Assembly: GCA_009885515.1 (NCBI GenBank)
Contig: VFKO01000488.1
Span: 1-24,764 of the forward strand
Length of the DNA stretch: 24,764 nt
Source: Rhodobiaceae bacterium
GTDB lineage: Bacteria > Pseudomonadota > Alphaproteobacteria > Micropepsales > Micropepsaceae
Reading direction: 5' to 3'
Both the position numbers and the translations under genes were made by a program. This document shows, piece by piece, positions 1 through 8,000 of this stretch. The stretch's first letter is position 1; every line of letters begins with the position of its first letter. The notes under the pieces were generated by a model. It made no database searches, was not told the DNA's origin, and worked only from the letters and a program-made list of their open reading frames with translations.

Positions 1-1743
1 GTCGGCGACAGCGAAAGCAAACTGATCGACGCCGTCACACCTTTTCCCGGCGCAACGGTGTCGTTGGACCTGCTGCAAAGGGCGGCACCGGGATCAGGCT
101 CATTCAACACGGTTGCCGACAGCGACGGCATTATCCGCCGCGTGCCCTTGTTCGTGGCCCATAAAGGCGAGGTCTATCCGGGCCTCGCGCTGGAAGCTCT
201 TCGCGTTGCCCAGACCGACGAAAATGGCCACGCCCCCACCCTGCAGGCCACGATGGCCGGTGGTGTTGGCGAACTTGCGGTTGGCAATCCCAATCGCATC
301 GTCTGGATCAGGGTGGGTAAAATCCAAATTCCATCGACCGAAGATGGACAGATGTGGATCCACTATACACGCGATGCTTCTAACCGGCGCATTCCAGCCT
401 GGAAAGTTTTGAGCGATCCCGGAAAACTGAAAGAGCTTGAAAGGGCTGCCGTATTCATCGGGACAAGCGCTGCCGGACTGCTCGACCTTCGTGCAACACC
501 GATGAGACTCAATGCTCCAGGGGTTGAAATTCACGTGCAAGCTCTGGAACAAATGCTGTTGCAACATTTTCTTGGACGCCCGGACTGGTCCGCCGGCGCA
601 GAGCTGGGCTTTGCCGCAGTGCTGGGCCTGCTTGTACTCATAACCATTGCCCGCGTTCCCGTGTTTTGGATCGCCGGTGTCGCCGTCGTCGCGGTCGTGT
701 TCGCTGTTGGCATTTCGTGGTGGGCTTTCACCGAGCAGCGCTGGCTTCTCGATCCTGTCGCCCCGTCAATCAACATCGCGCTGGTCTTTGCTGCAGCCAG
801 CCTCGTCAAGTTCATGCGCACCGAAGCCGAACGCCGCACAGTTCGCAGCGCCTTCGCACAGTATCTGCCGCCCGACGTCGTCGACAGCATTGCCAATGAT
901 CCCTCTCAGCTCAAGCTCGGCGGCGACACGCGCGAACTGACAATCATGTTCTGCGACATCAAGGGCTTCACACCCATTGCCGAAAGCTTTCGCACCGACC
1001 CCCAAGGCTTAACCCGCCTGATCAACCGCGTCCTGACACCGCTTTCACGCGAAGTCCTGAACAATCGCGGCACGATCGACAAATATATCGGCGACTGCGT
1101 CATGGCCTTCTGGAACGCGCCGATCAACGACGCCGAGCACGCCAAACACGCCTGCCACTGCGCACTCTCGATGATGGACGCCCTCGTCGTGCTGAACCGG
1201 GAACTCACGGCCGAAGGCTTCTACAAATCCCACAACGTCAGCCTGATTGATGTGACCATCGGCCTGAACACCGGCATCTGCGTTGTCGGCAACATGGGCT
1301 CTGATCTGCGATTTGACTATTCTGCCTTGGGCGATGCCGTCAACATCTCGGCCCGCATTCAGTCTTTTGCCGGCAATTACGGCTTCACCACATTGATTGG
1401 CGAAGACACGGAATCCCAGGTCGCTGACAGTTTTGCCTTCCTGGAAGTCGACTACATCGCCGTCAAGGGCCGGGCGGCGCCGACCCATATCTTTGCCCTG
1501 ATGGGCCACGCCCACGTCCGCGAGACAAAGACGTTCCAGGATATCGATGCGGTGCTGCAATCCCTGTTCAGCGCCTTCCGGTCGGCCAATTGGATGGACG
1601 CACGCAAAGCCCTTGCCTATGGCCGTGCCATCCCGGGCGCACCCTCCGCCATCTTCGACACCTACGAAGATCGAATTCGCCACTACGAACTCGAGCCCCC
1701 CAAACCCGGTTGGGACGGATCCTGGTCGGCAAAAGAAAAATAG
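1..1743 (+). CDS. CHASE2-domain adenylate/guanylate cyclase (5' end outside window)
   Basis: This reading frame is open from the first base, so the true start lies upstream and about 580 residues of the C-terminal part are visible. The first ~170 residues look like the end of an extracytoplasmic CHASE2 sensor (DSDGIIRRVPL, then FIGTSAAGLLDLRATP). Three hydrophobic segments follow, encoded at about nt 598-810. A class III cyclase domain starts near nt 928. It is canonical: metal Asp in FCDIKGFT, substrate Lys and second metal Asp in IDKYIGD, substrate Asp in ALGDAVN, then the Asn and Arg of NISAR. By family knowledge it makes cyclic nucleotide in response to a periplasmic signal; Lys plus Asp favours ATP as substrate. 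The next gene begins about 43 bp downstream on the same strand. The class is secure; the signal is unknown. Confidence 0.93.
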   Translation, partial: VGDSESKLIDAVTPFPGATVSLDLLQRAAPGSGSFNTVADSDGIIRRVPLFVAHKGEVYPGLALEALRVAQTDENGHAPTLQATMAGGVGELAVGNPNRIVWIRVGKIQIPSTEDGQMWIHYTRDASNRRIPAWKVLSDPGKLKELERAAVFIGTSAAGLLDLRATPMRLNAPGVEIHVQALEQMLLQHFLGRPDWSAGAELGFAAVLGLLVLITIARVPVFWIAGVAVVAVVFAVGISWWAFTEQRWLLDPVAPSINIALVFAAASLVKFMRTEAERRTVRSAFAQYLPPDVVDSIANDPSQLKLGGDTRELTIMFCDIKGFTPIAESFRTDPQGLTRLINRVLTPLSREVLNNRGTIDKYIGDCVMAFWNAPINDAEHAKHACHCALSMMDALVVLNRELTAEGFYKSHNVSLIDVTIGLNTGICVVGNMGSDLRFDYSALGDAVNISARIQSFAGNYGFTTLIGEDTESQVADSFAFLEVDYIAVKGRAAPTHIFALMGHAHVRETKTFQDIDAVLQSLFSAFRSANWMDARKALAYGRAIPGAPSAIFDTYEDRIRHYELEPPKPGWDGSWSAKEK

Positions 1744-1786
1744 CCGCGCAGTACAATATTCAGAATTGCAATTTATGCTGGAGTCC

Positions 1787-2869
1787 ATGACGCCCGCGAC
1801 TTTCTTCTCCGCTGACTATTTCGAAGCCCGCGACAAATTTCTGCGCGCCGCCGCCCGGCGCGCCTTGAAAGTCGTGTCGCACGTGCACCCGCACGCCAAG
1901 GGCCCCGGCGGCGAAGACCTGTATGTCGATGTCGCCACCTGGGGCGCTGACTCCGCCACCTCAGCGATGTTGGCAATCTCTGGCGCCCACGGCGTCGAGG
2001 GCTACGCCGGTTCGGCCATTCAAATCGGCTGGCTGAGCCGCCAAACCGATTGGCCCGAAGATCAAAAGCTGATCCTCATCCACGCCCTTAATCCGTATGG
2101 CTTCGCCTGGAACCGCCGCGTCACAGAGGACAACGTCGACCTCAATCGCAACTTCGTCGACCACGCCCAACCTTATCCGCCCAACAAGGATTACGAAGGC
2201 CTGAAAGACGCCATCGCCCCCGCCAATCTCAACCCCGAAACACTCGAAGCCTCCAGCAAGGCCTTGCGTGGCTACGCCAGAGAACACGGCGCCTTCGCCA
2301 TGCAGGAAACCATCAGCAAGGGCCAATACATCCATCCCGAAGGCATGTATTACGGTGGCACCCGCGAACAATGGTCCGCCGGCCTTTTCCGCCACATCGT
2401 GCGGCGCGAGATGGCACACTGCCGCCGGGCCGCCGTGATCGACATTCACACCGGCCTTGGCGCCTACGGCGATGCCGAACTGATCAGCGAAGAAGCCACC
2501 AGTTCCCCCGCATATGCCCGCGCCCGCCGCTGGTGGGGCGACACGGTCCAGTCAACCGTCTCAGGCGATTCAGTTTCCGCACAAGTCTGCGGCAGCCTGG
2601 ACTCCTCTGTCCCCGCATTGCTCAGTCACGCCGAAGCCACGATGATCTGCCTGGAATACGGCACCTACTCAACCCTGGAAGTCTTCCAGGCCCTGCGCGC
2701 CGACAACTGGCTCCACACCAAAGGCGACCCCGCCAGCCCCGCCGCGAAGGAAATCAAGGCGCAAGTCAGGCGCGCTTTCTATCCCGATCAAGACGACTGG
2801 AAGGAAAAAGTCTGGAAACGCGGCGAAAGCGGGCTCGCCCAAGCCGGTGCAGGCCTTTCCACCGATTGA
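1787..2869 (+). CDS. DUF2817 family M14-like zinc metallopeptidase homologue
   Basis: This 360-residue protein resembles the DUF2817 family, a branch of the M14 carboxypeptidase/amidohydrolase fold. Visible family marks are GAHGVEG (H68 and E71, the HxxE zinc ligands), DLNRNF (arginine at 121, a substrate-binding type motif), DIHTGLG (H221, third zinc ligand) and LEYGTY (E290, candidate general base). There is no signal peptide, so it is probably cytoplasmic. The start is ambiguous. ATG at 1787 puts the family-like FFSADYFEARDKF near the N-terminus, while an in-frame ATG at 1775 would add four residues; neither has a strong ribosome site. It ends 63 bp before pqqA on the same strand. A role in trimming the PqqA peptide is only a positional guess, because known PqqF/PqqG are M16 peptidases. 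Confidence 0.88.
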   Translation: MTPATFFSADYFEARDKFLRAAARRALKVVSHVHPHAKGPGGEDLYVDVATWGADSATSAMLAISGAHGVEGYAGSAIQIGWLSRQTDWPEDQKLILIHALNPYGFAWNRRVTEDNVDLNRNFVDHAQPYPPNKDYEGLKDAIAPANLNPETLEASSKALRGYAREHGAFAMQETISKGQYIHPEGMYYGGTREQWSAGLFRHIVRREMAHCRRAAVIDIHTGLGAYGDAELISEEATSSPAYARARRWWGDTVQSTVSGDSVSAQVCGSLDSSVPALLSHAEATMICLEYGTYSTLEVFQALRADNWLHTKGDPASPAAKEIKAQVRRAFYPDQDDWKEKVWKRGESGLAQAGAGLSTD

Positions 2870-2921
2870 ACCCTATTGCACCCCCCTAGCCCTTGCGTCA
2901 AACTACGCGCACCAAACACTT

Positions 2922-2927
2922 GAGGTG
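2922..2927 (+). promoter_or_regulatory. Shine-Dalgarno site of pqqA
   Basis: GAGGTG lies five bases before the ATG at 2933 and matches the anti-SD of 16S rRNA well. It supports pqqA as a real, well-translated small gene. The 63-bp gap before it (2870-2932) shows no convincing -35/-10 pair. Confidence 0.6.
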
Positions 2928-2932
2928 CCGTT

Positions 2933-3013
2933 ATGAAAAAATCTTGGCGCAAGCCGAAAATTCGCGAAATCTCGGCCGCAATGGAGATCAACTGCTACTG
3001 CTCCGCCGAATAA
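2933..3013 (+). CDS. pqqA: PqqA, PQQ precursor peptide
   Basis: This gene encodes a 26-residue ribosomal peptide, the precursor whose Glu and Tyr side chains become pyrroloquinoline quinone. The residues visible are W5, P8, the I-R-E-I stretch at 10-13, M17, then E18-I-N-C-Y22, which is the family-defining E-x3-Y pair cross-linked by PqqE. It ends C-S-A-E four residues after the tyrosine. This matches the W..P.I.EI..ME.x.Y pattern of alphaproteobacterial PqqA. Unusually, cysteines flank the reactive tyrosine (C21, C23). A good ribosome site precedes the ATG and pqqB begins 31 bp after the stop. Length, motif and position together make the call secure even though the gene is very short. Confidence 0.93.
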   Translation: MKKSWRKPKIREISAAMEINCYCSAE

Positions 3014-3018
3014 CGCGC

Positions 3019-3035
3019 GCGAGGCCCGACCTCGC
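3019..3035 (+). promoter_or_regulatory. GC-rich hairpin between pqqA and pqqB
   Basis: A perfect 6-bp inverted repeat (GCGAGG, loop CCCGA, CCTCGC) starts six bases after the pqqA stop codon and ends ten bases before the pqqB ATG. No U-run follows, so it is not a classic terminator. It could stabilise the pqqA transcript or hinder pqqB translation. pqqB itself has no evident Shine-Dalgarno sequence (CCCAACGTCC precedes the ATG). Confidence 0.45.
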
Positions 3036-3044
3036 CCAACGTCC

Positions 3045-3935
3045 ATGAAGATCATCGTGCTCGGCGCGGGTGCCGGTGGCGGCTTTCCGCAGTGGAATGC
3101 CGCGAGCGCCAACAATCGCCTGGCCTTTGTCCGCGACCCCGGCTGCCCACCCGCCACACAATGCAGCCTTGCCGTGTCGTCCAACGGCGACGACTGGCTT
3201 CTCCTCAACGCCAGCCCCGACATTCGTCAGCAAATCATCGCAACCCCGGAACTTCACCCCAGGGTGACACCGCGATCATCACCCATCAAAGCCATCATTC
3301 TGACCGGCGCCGATATTGACGCCATCACCGGCCTGTTGTCGCTGCGCGAGCGCCAGCCATTTACACTCTGGGCTACCAACTATGTTCTGAACGTGATCAG
3401 GGAGAATTCCATATTCAATGTCCTTGACCGCGATCTCGTGCGCTTCCACTCCATCCAGCCCGGGCAAGACTTTGAACCCCTGCCCGGCCTCATTTGCCAG
3501 GCGCTTCCAAGTCCGGGCAAACCACCTTTGTATCTTGAAGCAAGCCAGGGCATCGAACCCGTCGACGGATCGTCGATCGGAGTGAAGCTGACGTCGGCCC
3601 AAGATAAGTCGCTGACCTTTATGCCGTCATGCTCTGAGATCACGCTGGATATTCTCAAGGCACTTGAAGGCACCGATGTCCTCTTCTTCGATGGCACACT
3701 GTGCGTGGACGAAGAAATGGTCCGCACCGGCGAAGGGCAAAAGACCGCCCGCCGCATGGGTCATATCTCCATGGACCAATCCATCGCCCGGTTGCACGAC
3801 ATCAATGTGGGCGAGCGCTATTTCATTCACATCAACAACACGAATCCCACCTTGAACCGCAGCTCTCCCGAACGCAAAATCATCGAATCCGCCGGTTGGC
3901 GCATCGCCGAAGACGGCATGAGGATTGACGTGTGA
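3045..3935 (+). CDS. pqqB: PqqB, metallo-beta-lactamase-fold PQQ biosynthesis protein
   Basis: This 296-residue protein aligns along its whole length with PqqB: LGAGAGGGFPQWN at the N-terminus, LLLNASPDIRQQI, DIDAITGLLSLRE, FFDGTL, MGHISMDQS and IHINNTNP near the C-terminus. PqqB is reported to act as a hydroxylase on the Glu-Tyr intermediate. Two metal features of characterised PqqBs are missing. The zinc-site cysteines expected at about 19, 21 and 24 are A19, S21 and N24. The active-site histidine expected at 93 after Asp92 is alanine (A93). The C-terminal H262 is kept, and cysteines appear at 34 and 40 instead. The length and reading frame are intact, so it is not decayed. It overlaps pqqC by 4 nt (GTGA). 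Confidence 0.95.
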   Translation: MKIIVLGAGAGGGFPQWNAASANNRLAFVRDPGCPPATQCSLAVSSNGDDWLLLNASPDIRQQIIATPELHPRVTPRSSPIKAIILTGADIDAITGLLSLRERQPFTLWATNYVLNVIRENSIFNVLDRDLVRFHSIQPGQDFEPLPGLICQALPSPGKPPLYLEASQGIEPVDGSSIGVKLTSAQDKSLTFMPSCSEITLDILKALEGTDVLFFDGTLCVDEEMVRTGEGQKTARRMGHISMDQSIARLHDINVGERYFIHINNTNPTLNRSSPERKIIESAGWRIAEDGMRIDV

Positions 3936-4654
3936 CCCTGCTCTCGCCGCAAGAATTTGAATCACACCTCCGCCAGATCGGTGCGGCGCGCTATCACAAT
4001 CTCCACCCCTTCCATCGCCTGCTGCACAGTGGCGAACTCGACAAGACCCAGGTTCAGGCCTGGGCCCTGAACCGCTACATCTATCAATCGCGCATTCCCG
4101 TTAAAGACGCGATCATCGTCTCGCGGTTGCCCACACCTGAACTGCGCGCCAACTGGCGCACGCGGCTGGAAGATCACGACGGCACGGACGGCAGCGATGG
4201 CGGCATCGCCCGCTGGCTCAAACTGACCGACGGCCTGGGACTGGACCGCGAAACCATCAAAGCTGAAAGCCAGGCTTTGCCAGCCACTGTCTTTGCCGCC
4301 GACGCTTACGTCCATTTCGTCCGCGACCGCTCACTTCTCGAAGCGGTTGCCTCATCCCTGACCGAGCTCTTCGCCCCCAAAATCATCGCCGAGCGGGTCG
4401 AGGGCATGCTGGCGGGATACGACTTCGTCTCGCCCGAAACGCTCTCCTATTTTGGTGCAAGGTTAACCCAGGCCCCGCGCGACTCTGATTTCGCACTGCA
4501 CTATTGTATTCGCCACGCCACCACCCGCGCCGGTCAGGACCTCTGCCTCGCCGCACTGATTTTCAAATGCAACGTGCTTTGGTCCATGCTTGATGCGCTG
4601 TATTATGCTTATGTAGCGCCGGGACACATCCCGCCCGGTGCCTTCAATCCATGA
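3932..4654 (+). CDS. pqqC: PqqC, pyrroloquinoline-quinone synthase
   Basis: PqqC is the cofactor-free oxidase that performs the last ring closure and eight-electron oxidation to PQQ. The 240-residue sequence carries the family landmarks: YHNLHPFH (H25, H28), NRYIYQSRIPVKDA (R48, Q52, K58), HDG (H82), SLTELFAP (E145), SYFGARL (Y173, R177) and FKCNVLWSMLDAL (K212). The substrate and O2-pocket residues known from Klebsiella PqqC therefore appear intact. It starts with GTG at 3932, overlapping the pqqB stop by 4 nt, and its own TGA overlaps the pqqD ATG, which implies translational coupling. It is a stand-alone PqqC, not a PqqCD fusion. Confidence 0.96.
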   Translation: MTLLSPQEFESHLRQIGAARYHNLHPFHRLLHSGELDKTQVQAWALNRYIYQSRIPVKDAIIVSRLPTPELRANWRTRLEDHDGTDGSDGGIARWLKLTDGLGLDRETIKAESQALPATVFAADAYVHFVRDRSLLEAVASSLTELFAPKIIAERVEGMLAGYDFVSPETLSYFGARLTQAPRDSDFALHYCIRHATTRAGQDLCLAALIFKCNVLWSMLDALYYAYVAPGHIPPGAFNP

Positions 4655-4917
4655 CCGACGACACAAGACCAAAACTCGCTCCCGGTGTAAAGCTGCACAC
4701 CAATGCCAAGCGCGGCACCGTGCTGCTGGCGCCTGAGCGCATTCTTGAGCTCGACGAGCTCGCACTGTCGATCGTCGCCCAGTTCGATGGCAAGAAGCGC
4801 ATTTCCGAAATCGCAGCCGCGCTCGCCAAGGAATACGACGAAAACGCAGATGTCGTCCGCGCCGACATCGACAGCCTTCTGAAAGACCTCGCGGCCAAAG
4901 GATACATAAAGTCGTGA
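4651..4917 (+). CDS. pqqD: PqqD, PqqA peptide chaperone (RRE)
   Basis: PqqD is an 88-residue winged-helix RiPP recognition element. It binds PqqA and presents it to PqqE. The sequence shows the family pattern: an N-terminal PKLAPGVKLH, a beta-strand block RGTVLLAPERILELDE, then helices with the conserved I-V-x-x-F-D-G-x-x-x-I-x-x-I stretch and a C-terminal D-L-A-A-K-G-Y. It is stand-alone, neither fused to PqqC as in Methylobacterium nor to PqqE. It overlaps pqqC by ATGA and pqqE by GTGA. Length, motif and position agree. Confidence 0.95.
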   Translation: MTDDTRPKLAPGVKLHTNAKRGTVLLAPERILELDELALSIVAQFDGKKRISEIAAALAKEYDENADVVRADIDSLLKDLAAKGYIKS

Positions 4918-5993
4918 CTGACTTGCCGGTGCCCATCGGGCTGCTCGCTGAACTGACCCACCGTTGTCCCCTCGGATGTCCGTATTGCTCCAACCCGATA
5001 GAGCTCACCCGCACCAACGCCGAGCTTGACACCAAGACCTGGATCAATGTCCTGAACGAGGCCGCCAGCCTCGGCATCATGCATGTGCATCTCTCGGGCG
5101 GTGAGCCACTGGTCCGTCCGGACCTCGCCGAACTTACCAACGCCGCTCACCTGGCGGGCCTCTACACCAACCTCATCACTTCCGCGGTCGGCCTTACCGT
5201 TCAGCGCTTCTCGGAACTGCGCGCCGCCGGTCTCGACCACGTGCAAATCAGCATCCAGGGCGTCGACCCCGCGCGCGCCGACAGCGTCGCCCATTTCAAG
5301 GGCGGCACCAGAGCCAAGCTCGACGCTGCAAAACGTATCGTCGAAGCAGGCATGGCGCTCACCATCAACGCCGTCATGCATCGCAACAACATGGATGAAC
5401 TTCCGGCGATCATCGGCCTTGCCGAAAACCTGGGCGCCGGCCGCCTCGAAGTCGCCCACGTTCAATATCACGGCTGGGCCATTCCCAACCGCGCAGCCCT
5501 TATGCCCACGCGCGAACAATTTCTCGAAGCCGAACAGATCGTCATTGAGGCCCGCGCCCGCTTCGAAGGCACGCTCGTCATCGATCACGTCATGCCCGAC
5601 TACTTCGCCGAGCGCCCCAAGGCCTGCATGGGCGGTTGGGGCCGCCAGGTCATCGTCGTCACGCCGGACGGCCGCGCCTTGCCCTGCCATGCTGCAGCAA
5701 CGCTGCCGGGAATGATTTTCGACAACGTCCGCAAAAAACCTCTCGCCGACATTTGGGGCCACAGTGAAGCCTTCAACCGCTTTCGCGGCACGCAGTGGAT
5801 GCCAAAACCCTGCAATGGCTGCGAGCGCGCCGAAATCGACTGGGGCGGCTGCCGCTGCCAGGCCCTCAGCATTCTGGGTGACGCCACCGCCACCGACCCC
5901 GCCTGCGCCCTGTCCCCCAATCATGCCCGCATGAAAGAACTCGCCTCGGCCTCAGCCACGAACACCTACCGCTTCCGTCGCATCGGCGGCTGA
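4914..5993 (+). CDS. pqqE: PqqE, radical SAM PqqA peptide cyclase
   Basis: PqqE uses radical SAM chemistry to form the Glu-Tyr carbon-carbon bond in PqqA while PqqD holds the peptide. In this 359-residue protein the radical SAM cluster motif CxxxCxxC is at C18, C22 and C25, followed by the SGGEPL SAM-binding motif at 61-66. The C-terminal SPASM auxiliary-cluster ligands are all present: C238, C258, C300, C303, D309, C313, C315 and C331. From memory this is the Methylobacterium pattern shifted by ten residues, including the unusual Asp ligand. Translation starts at GTG 4914, overlapping the pqqD stop. Its TGA is followed immediately by the ATG of the cyclase gene at 5994, so the operon appears to continue. 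Confidence 0.97.
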   Translation: MTDLPVPIGLLAELTHRCPLGCPYCSNPIELTRTNAELDTKTWINVLNEAASLGIMHVHLSGGEPLVRPDLAELTNAAHLAGLYTNLITSAVGLTVQRFSELRAAGLDHVQISIQGVDPARADSVAHFKGGTRAKLDAAKRIVEAGMALTINAVMHRNNMDELPAIIGLAENLGAGRLEVAHVQYHGWAIPNRAALMPTREQFLEAEQIVIEARARFEGTLVIDHVMPDYFAERPKACMGGWGRQVIVVTPDGRALPCHAAATLPGMIFDNVRKKPLADIWGHSEAFNRFRGTQWMPKPCNGCERAEIDWGGCRCQALSILGDATATDPACALSPNHARMKELASASATNTYRFRRIGG

Positions 5994-8000
5994 ATGACCG
6001 GCACCACCCGCAAACTCGCCACCATCGTAGCCCTCGACGTCGCCGGATACTCGGCGCGGACGGAGGCTGACGAGGCGCGCACGACGGCGGAGGTGGCAGC
6101 ACTGCGCAATTTCATCGAAACCATCGCCGCCAAACACGGCGGCAGGGTGTTCAACACCGCCGGCGACGGCTTCATGCTCGAGTTTGGATCCAGCCTTTCA
6201 GCCGTCGAAGCCGCCTTCGAACTCGCCGAGACGTGCGAACCCAAAGTCCGCGTCGGCGTCCACCTGGGCGACGTCGTGGTGCAACCGAACGGCGACCTCC
6301 TGGGCCACGGCGTCAACGTTGCCGCGCGGCTGATGGCGCAGTCGGCGCCAGGAGCGGCATTGATCTCGGCCACCGTGCGCCAGACCATTCGCGGGCCTGT
6401 CGCCGAGCGGCTGGTTTCGCACGGGCTGTTGAAGCTCGACAAGATGGCCGAGACGATCGAGGCATTTGCGTTGGCCGCCGTCGCATTGGCGGTCGAGACT
6501 GTTGTGTCGAAGAGTTCCGAGCCCATCCTGACCGTACTGCCCTTCGACAATCTCTCCACCGATCCCGAAATGCAGTTCTTCTCTGATGGCGTGTCGGAGG
6601 AAATCATCCAGCGCCTGTCGCGCGGTGCGAAGCTCAAAGTCATCGGCCGCACCTCAAGCTTCCAGTTTCGCGGCGAGAAGAAGAGCGAGGCGGCGCGCGT
6701 GCTCAAATGCAGCCACGTTCTCGACGGTTCTGTGCGCCGCGCCGGCGGGCGCGTACGCATCGCGGCCCACCTTGTCGAAGCGTCATCGCAGACCACGCTG
6801 TGGTCCGACCGCTATGATCGCGGCCTTGAAGACACCTTCGCGGTGCAGGATGAAATCTCTGAAGCGATCTCGATGGCGCTTCACCAGACCTTCACCCGGG
6901 TCGCCACCAAGGCAGTGGATCCGGAAGCCTATGATTTGTACCTTCGCGCCACGCCGCAGTCATATTCCCCCGAGGAATTGCGCACCAACATCGCTTTGCT
7001 GGAACAATGCTTGGGTAGCGCGCCTGATTTCGGCAAGGCTTGGGGCCGCCTTGCCCATCTGCGGGCATTCCTGCGTACCTATGCACCATATACAGGCCGG
7101 GCCGTGACGGCCGGGCGCGTCAGACAAGAGATGCAGCACGCGCTCGCAGCCGATCCCCAGGACGTGAGCGCGTTCATCGCCGAGCTCGTGATATTGCCAC
7201 CTTACGGAAGCTTCATGGAGGTCGATGCTGCATTGGAGCGCCTGCGCTCCTTGCCCGACAGCCTCGGCGGCCGACTTTGGACGGGAATATTTTTGCGCGG
7301 GCTCGGACGTGTCACCGAATCTTTGGCCGATACCGAACGCGCCTGTGTGCTCGATTCGCTGAACATTCTGGCCGGCAATCAACTCGCTTTGGCGCGCATG
7401 GCGGTCGGAAAATACGAAGGCGTGGTGGACCAGCTCGAAGGATTGATGGCGCGCTCGCCCGACATGCACTTTGCGGCAGCGAACCTGATGCGCGCGCAAG
7501 CTTTTCTTGGCAATTGGGAGGCTGTCGACATGCTGCTTGATCCCTCTGCCAACCGGCCGCTGCGTGAACTCCAGGCTGGCGTGCTCTTCATCAAGACCAA
7601 GCGCAATCCCACGGCAGAAAGTGTCGGCATCATGCGCGATCAAATGGTGTCAGGTTTTGAGAAGACGGGAGGTGTCGAAGTCTCGCAACTCGTTTACGCA
7701 GCCCATGTCGGGTTGGTGGAGGACGTGTTTCGGCTAGCTGAAGTCGCTCGTTTAGGACCGCGCGGCGCGGCCGACGACGTCATCGGCGTGGACGCTTATC
7801 GCACGGGCCTCCTGTTCTGGAAGGGAATGCCTGAGATCCGCAACGATCCCCGCTTTGTGCGCCTATGCGCGCGTTTGGGCCTCGTCGATTACTGGCTACA
7901 GTCAGGAAAATGGCCCGACTGCGTCGTAGAAGTGCCATACGACTTCCGCGCCGCCTGCCAGAGTGCCCAGGACATCCCGAAAGAAAGCTACAATTTTTGA
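5994..8000 (+). CDS. Class III cyclase / TolB-like / TPR protein, first tandem copy
   Basis: This 668-residue protein has three parts. Residues 7-160 form a class III nucleotide cyclase domain (metal Asps D15 in ALDVAGYS and D58 in NTAGDGF; N108 and R112 in GVNVAAR). Residues ~176-300 form a TolB/FlgO-like block (LTVLPFDNLS, FFSDGVSEEIIQRL, VIGRTSSFQFRG, HVLDGSVRR, LWSDRYDR). Helical TPR-like repeats extend to a conserved tail (RLGLVDYWLQSGKWPDC). No membrane segment is evident. The usual adenine-selecting Lys and Asp are N54 and H105, so substrate or even activity is uncertain. The ATG directly follows the pqqE TGA, and the gene overlaps its paralogue by TTGA. The role in the pqq operon is unknown; sensing or feedback is inference. 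Confidence 0.9.
   Translation: MTGTTRKLATIVALDVAGYSARTEADEARTTAEVAALRNFIETIAAKHGGRVFNTAGDGFMLEFGSSLSAVEAAFELAETCEPKVRVGVHLGDVVVQPNGDLLGHGVNVAARLMAQSAPGAALISATVRQTIRGPVAERLVSHGLLKLDKMAETIEAFALAAVALAVETVVSKSSEPILTVLPFDNLSTDPEMQFFSDGVSEEIIQRLSRGAKLKVIGRTSSFQFRGEKKSEAARVLKCSHVLDGSVRRAGGRVRIAAHLVEASSQTTLWSDRYDRGLEDTFAVQDEISEAISMALHQTFTRVATKAVDPEAYDLYLRATPQSYSPEELRTNIALLEQCLGSAPDFGKAWGRLAHLRAFLRTYAPYTGRAVTAGRVRQEMQHALAADPQDVSAFIAELVILPPYGSFMEVDAALERLRSLPDSLGGRLWTGIFLRGLGRVTESLADTERACVLDSLNILAGNQLALARMAVGKYEGVVDQLEGLMARSPDMHFAAANLMRAQAFLGNWEAVDMLLDPSANRPLRELQAGVLFIKTKRNPTAESVGIMRDQMVSGFEKTGGVEVSQLVYAAHVGLVEDVFRLAEVARLGPRGAADDVIGVDAYRTGLLFWKGMPEIRNDPRFVRLCARLGLVDYWLQSGKWPDCVVEVPYDFRAACQSAQDIPKESYNF

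Noticed and set aside
1045..1788. Minus-strand open frame opposite the CHASE2 cyclase
   Set aside because: Antisense to the canonical cyclase catalytic domain; low-complexity composition and no motif.
2870..2932. Promoter for pqqA in the gap after the DUF2817 gene
   Set aside because: TTGCAC with CAAACT at 17 bases matches the consensus only half; not strong enough to list.
4644..5924. Long minus-strand open frame (426 codons) opposite pqqD/pqqE
   Set aside because: It is glycine/alanine-rich with no family motif and lies wholly antisense to two certain genes; GC-rich codon use creates such frames.
7865..7996. N-terminal extension of the second cyclase
   Set aside because: It would lie inside the end of the first cyclase gene; the TTG at 7997 restores exact alignment with the paralogue and a 4-nt overlap.
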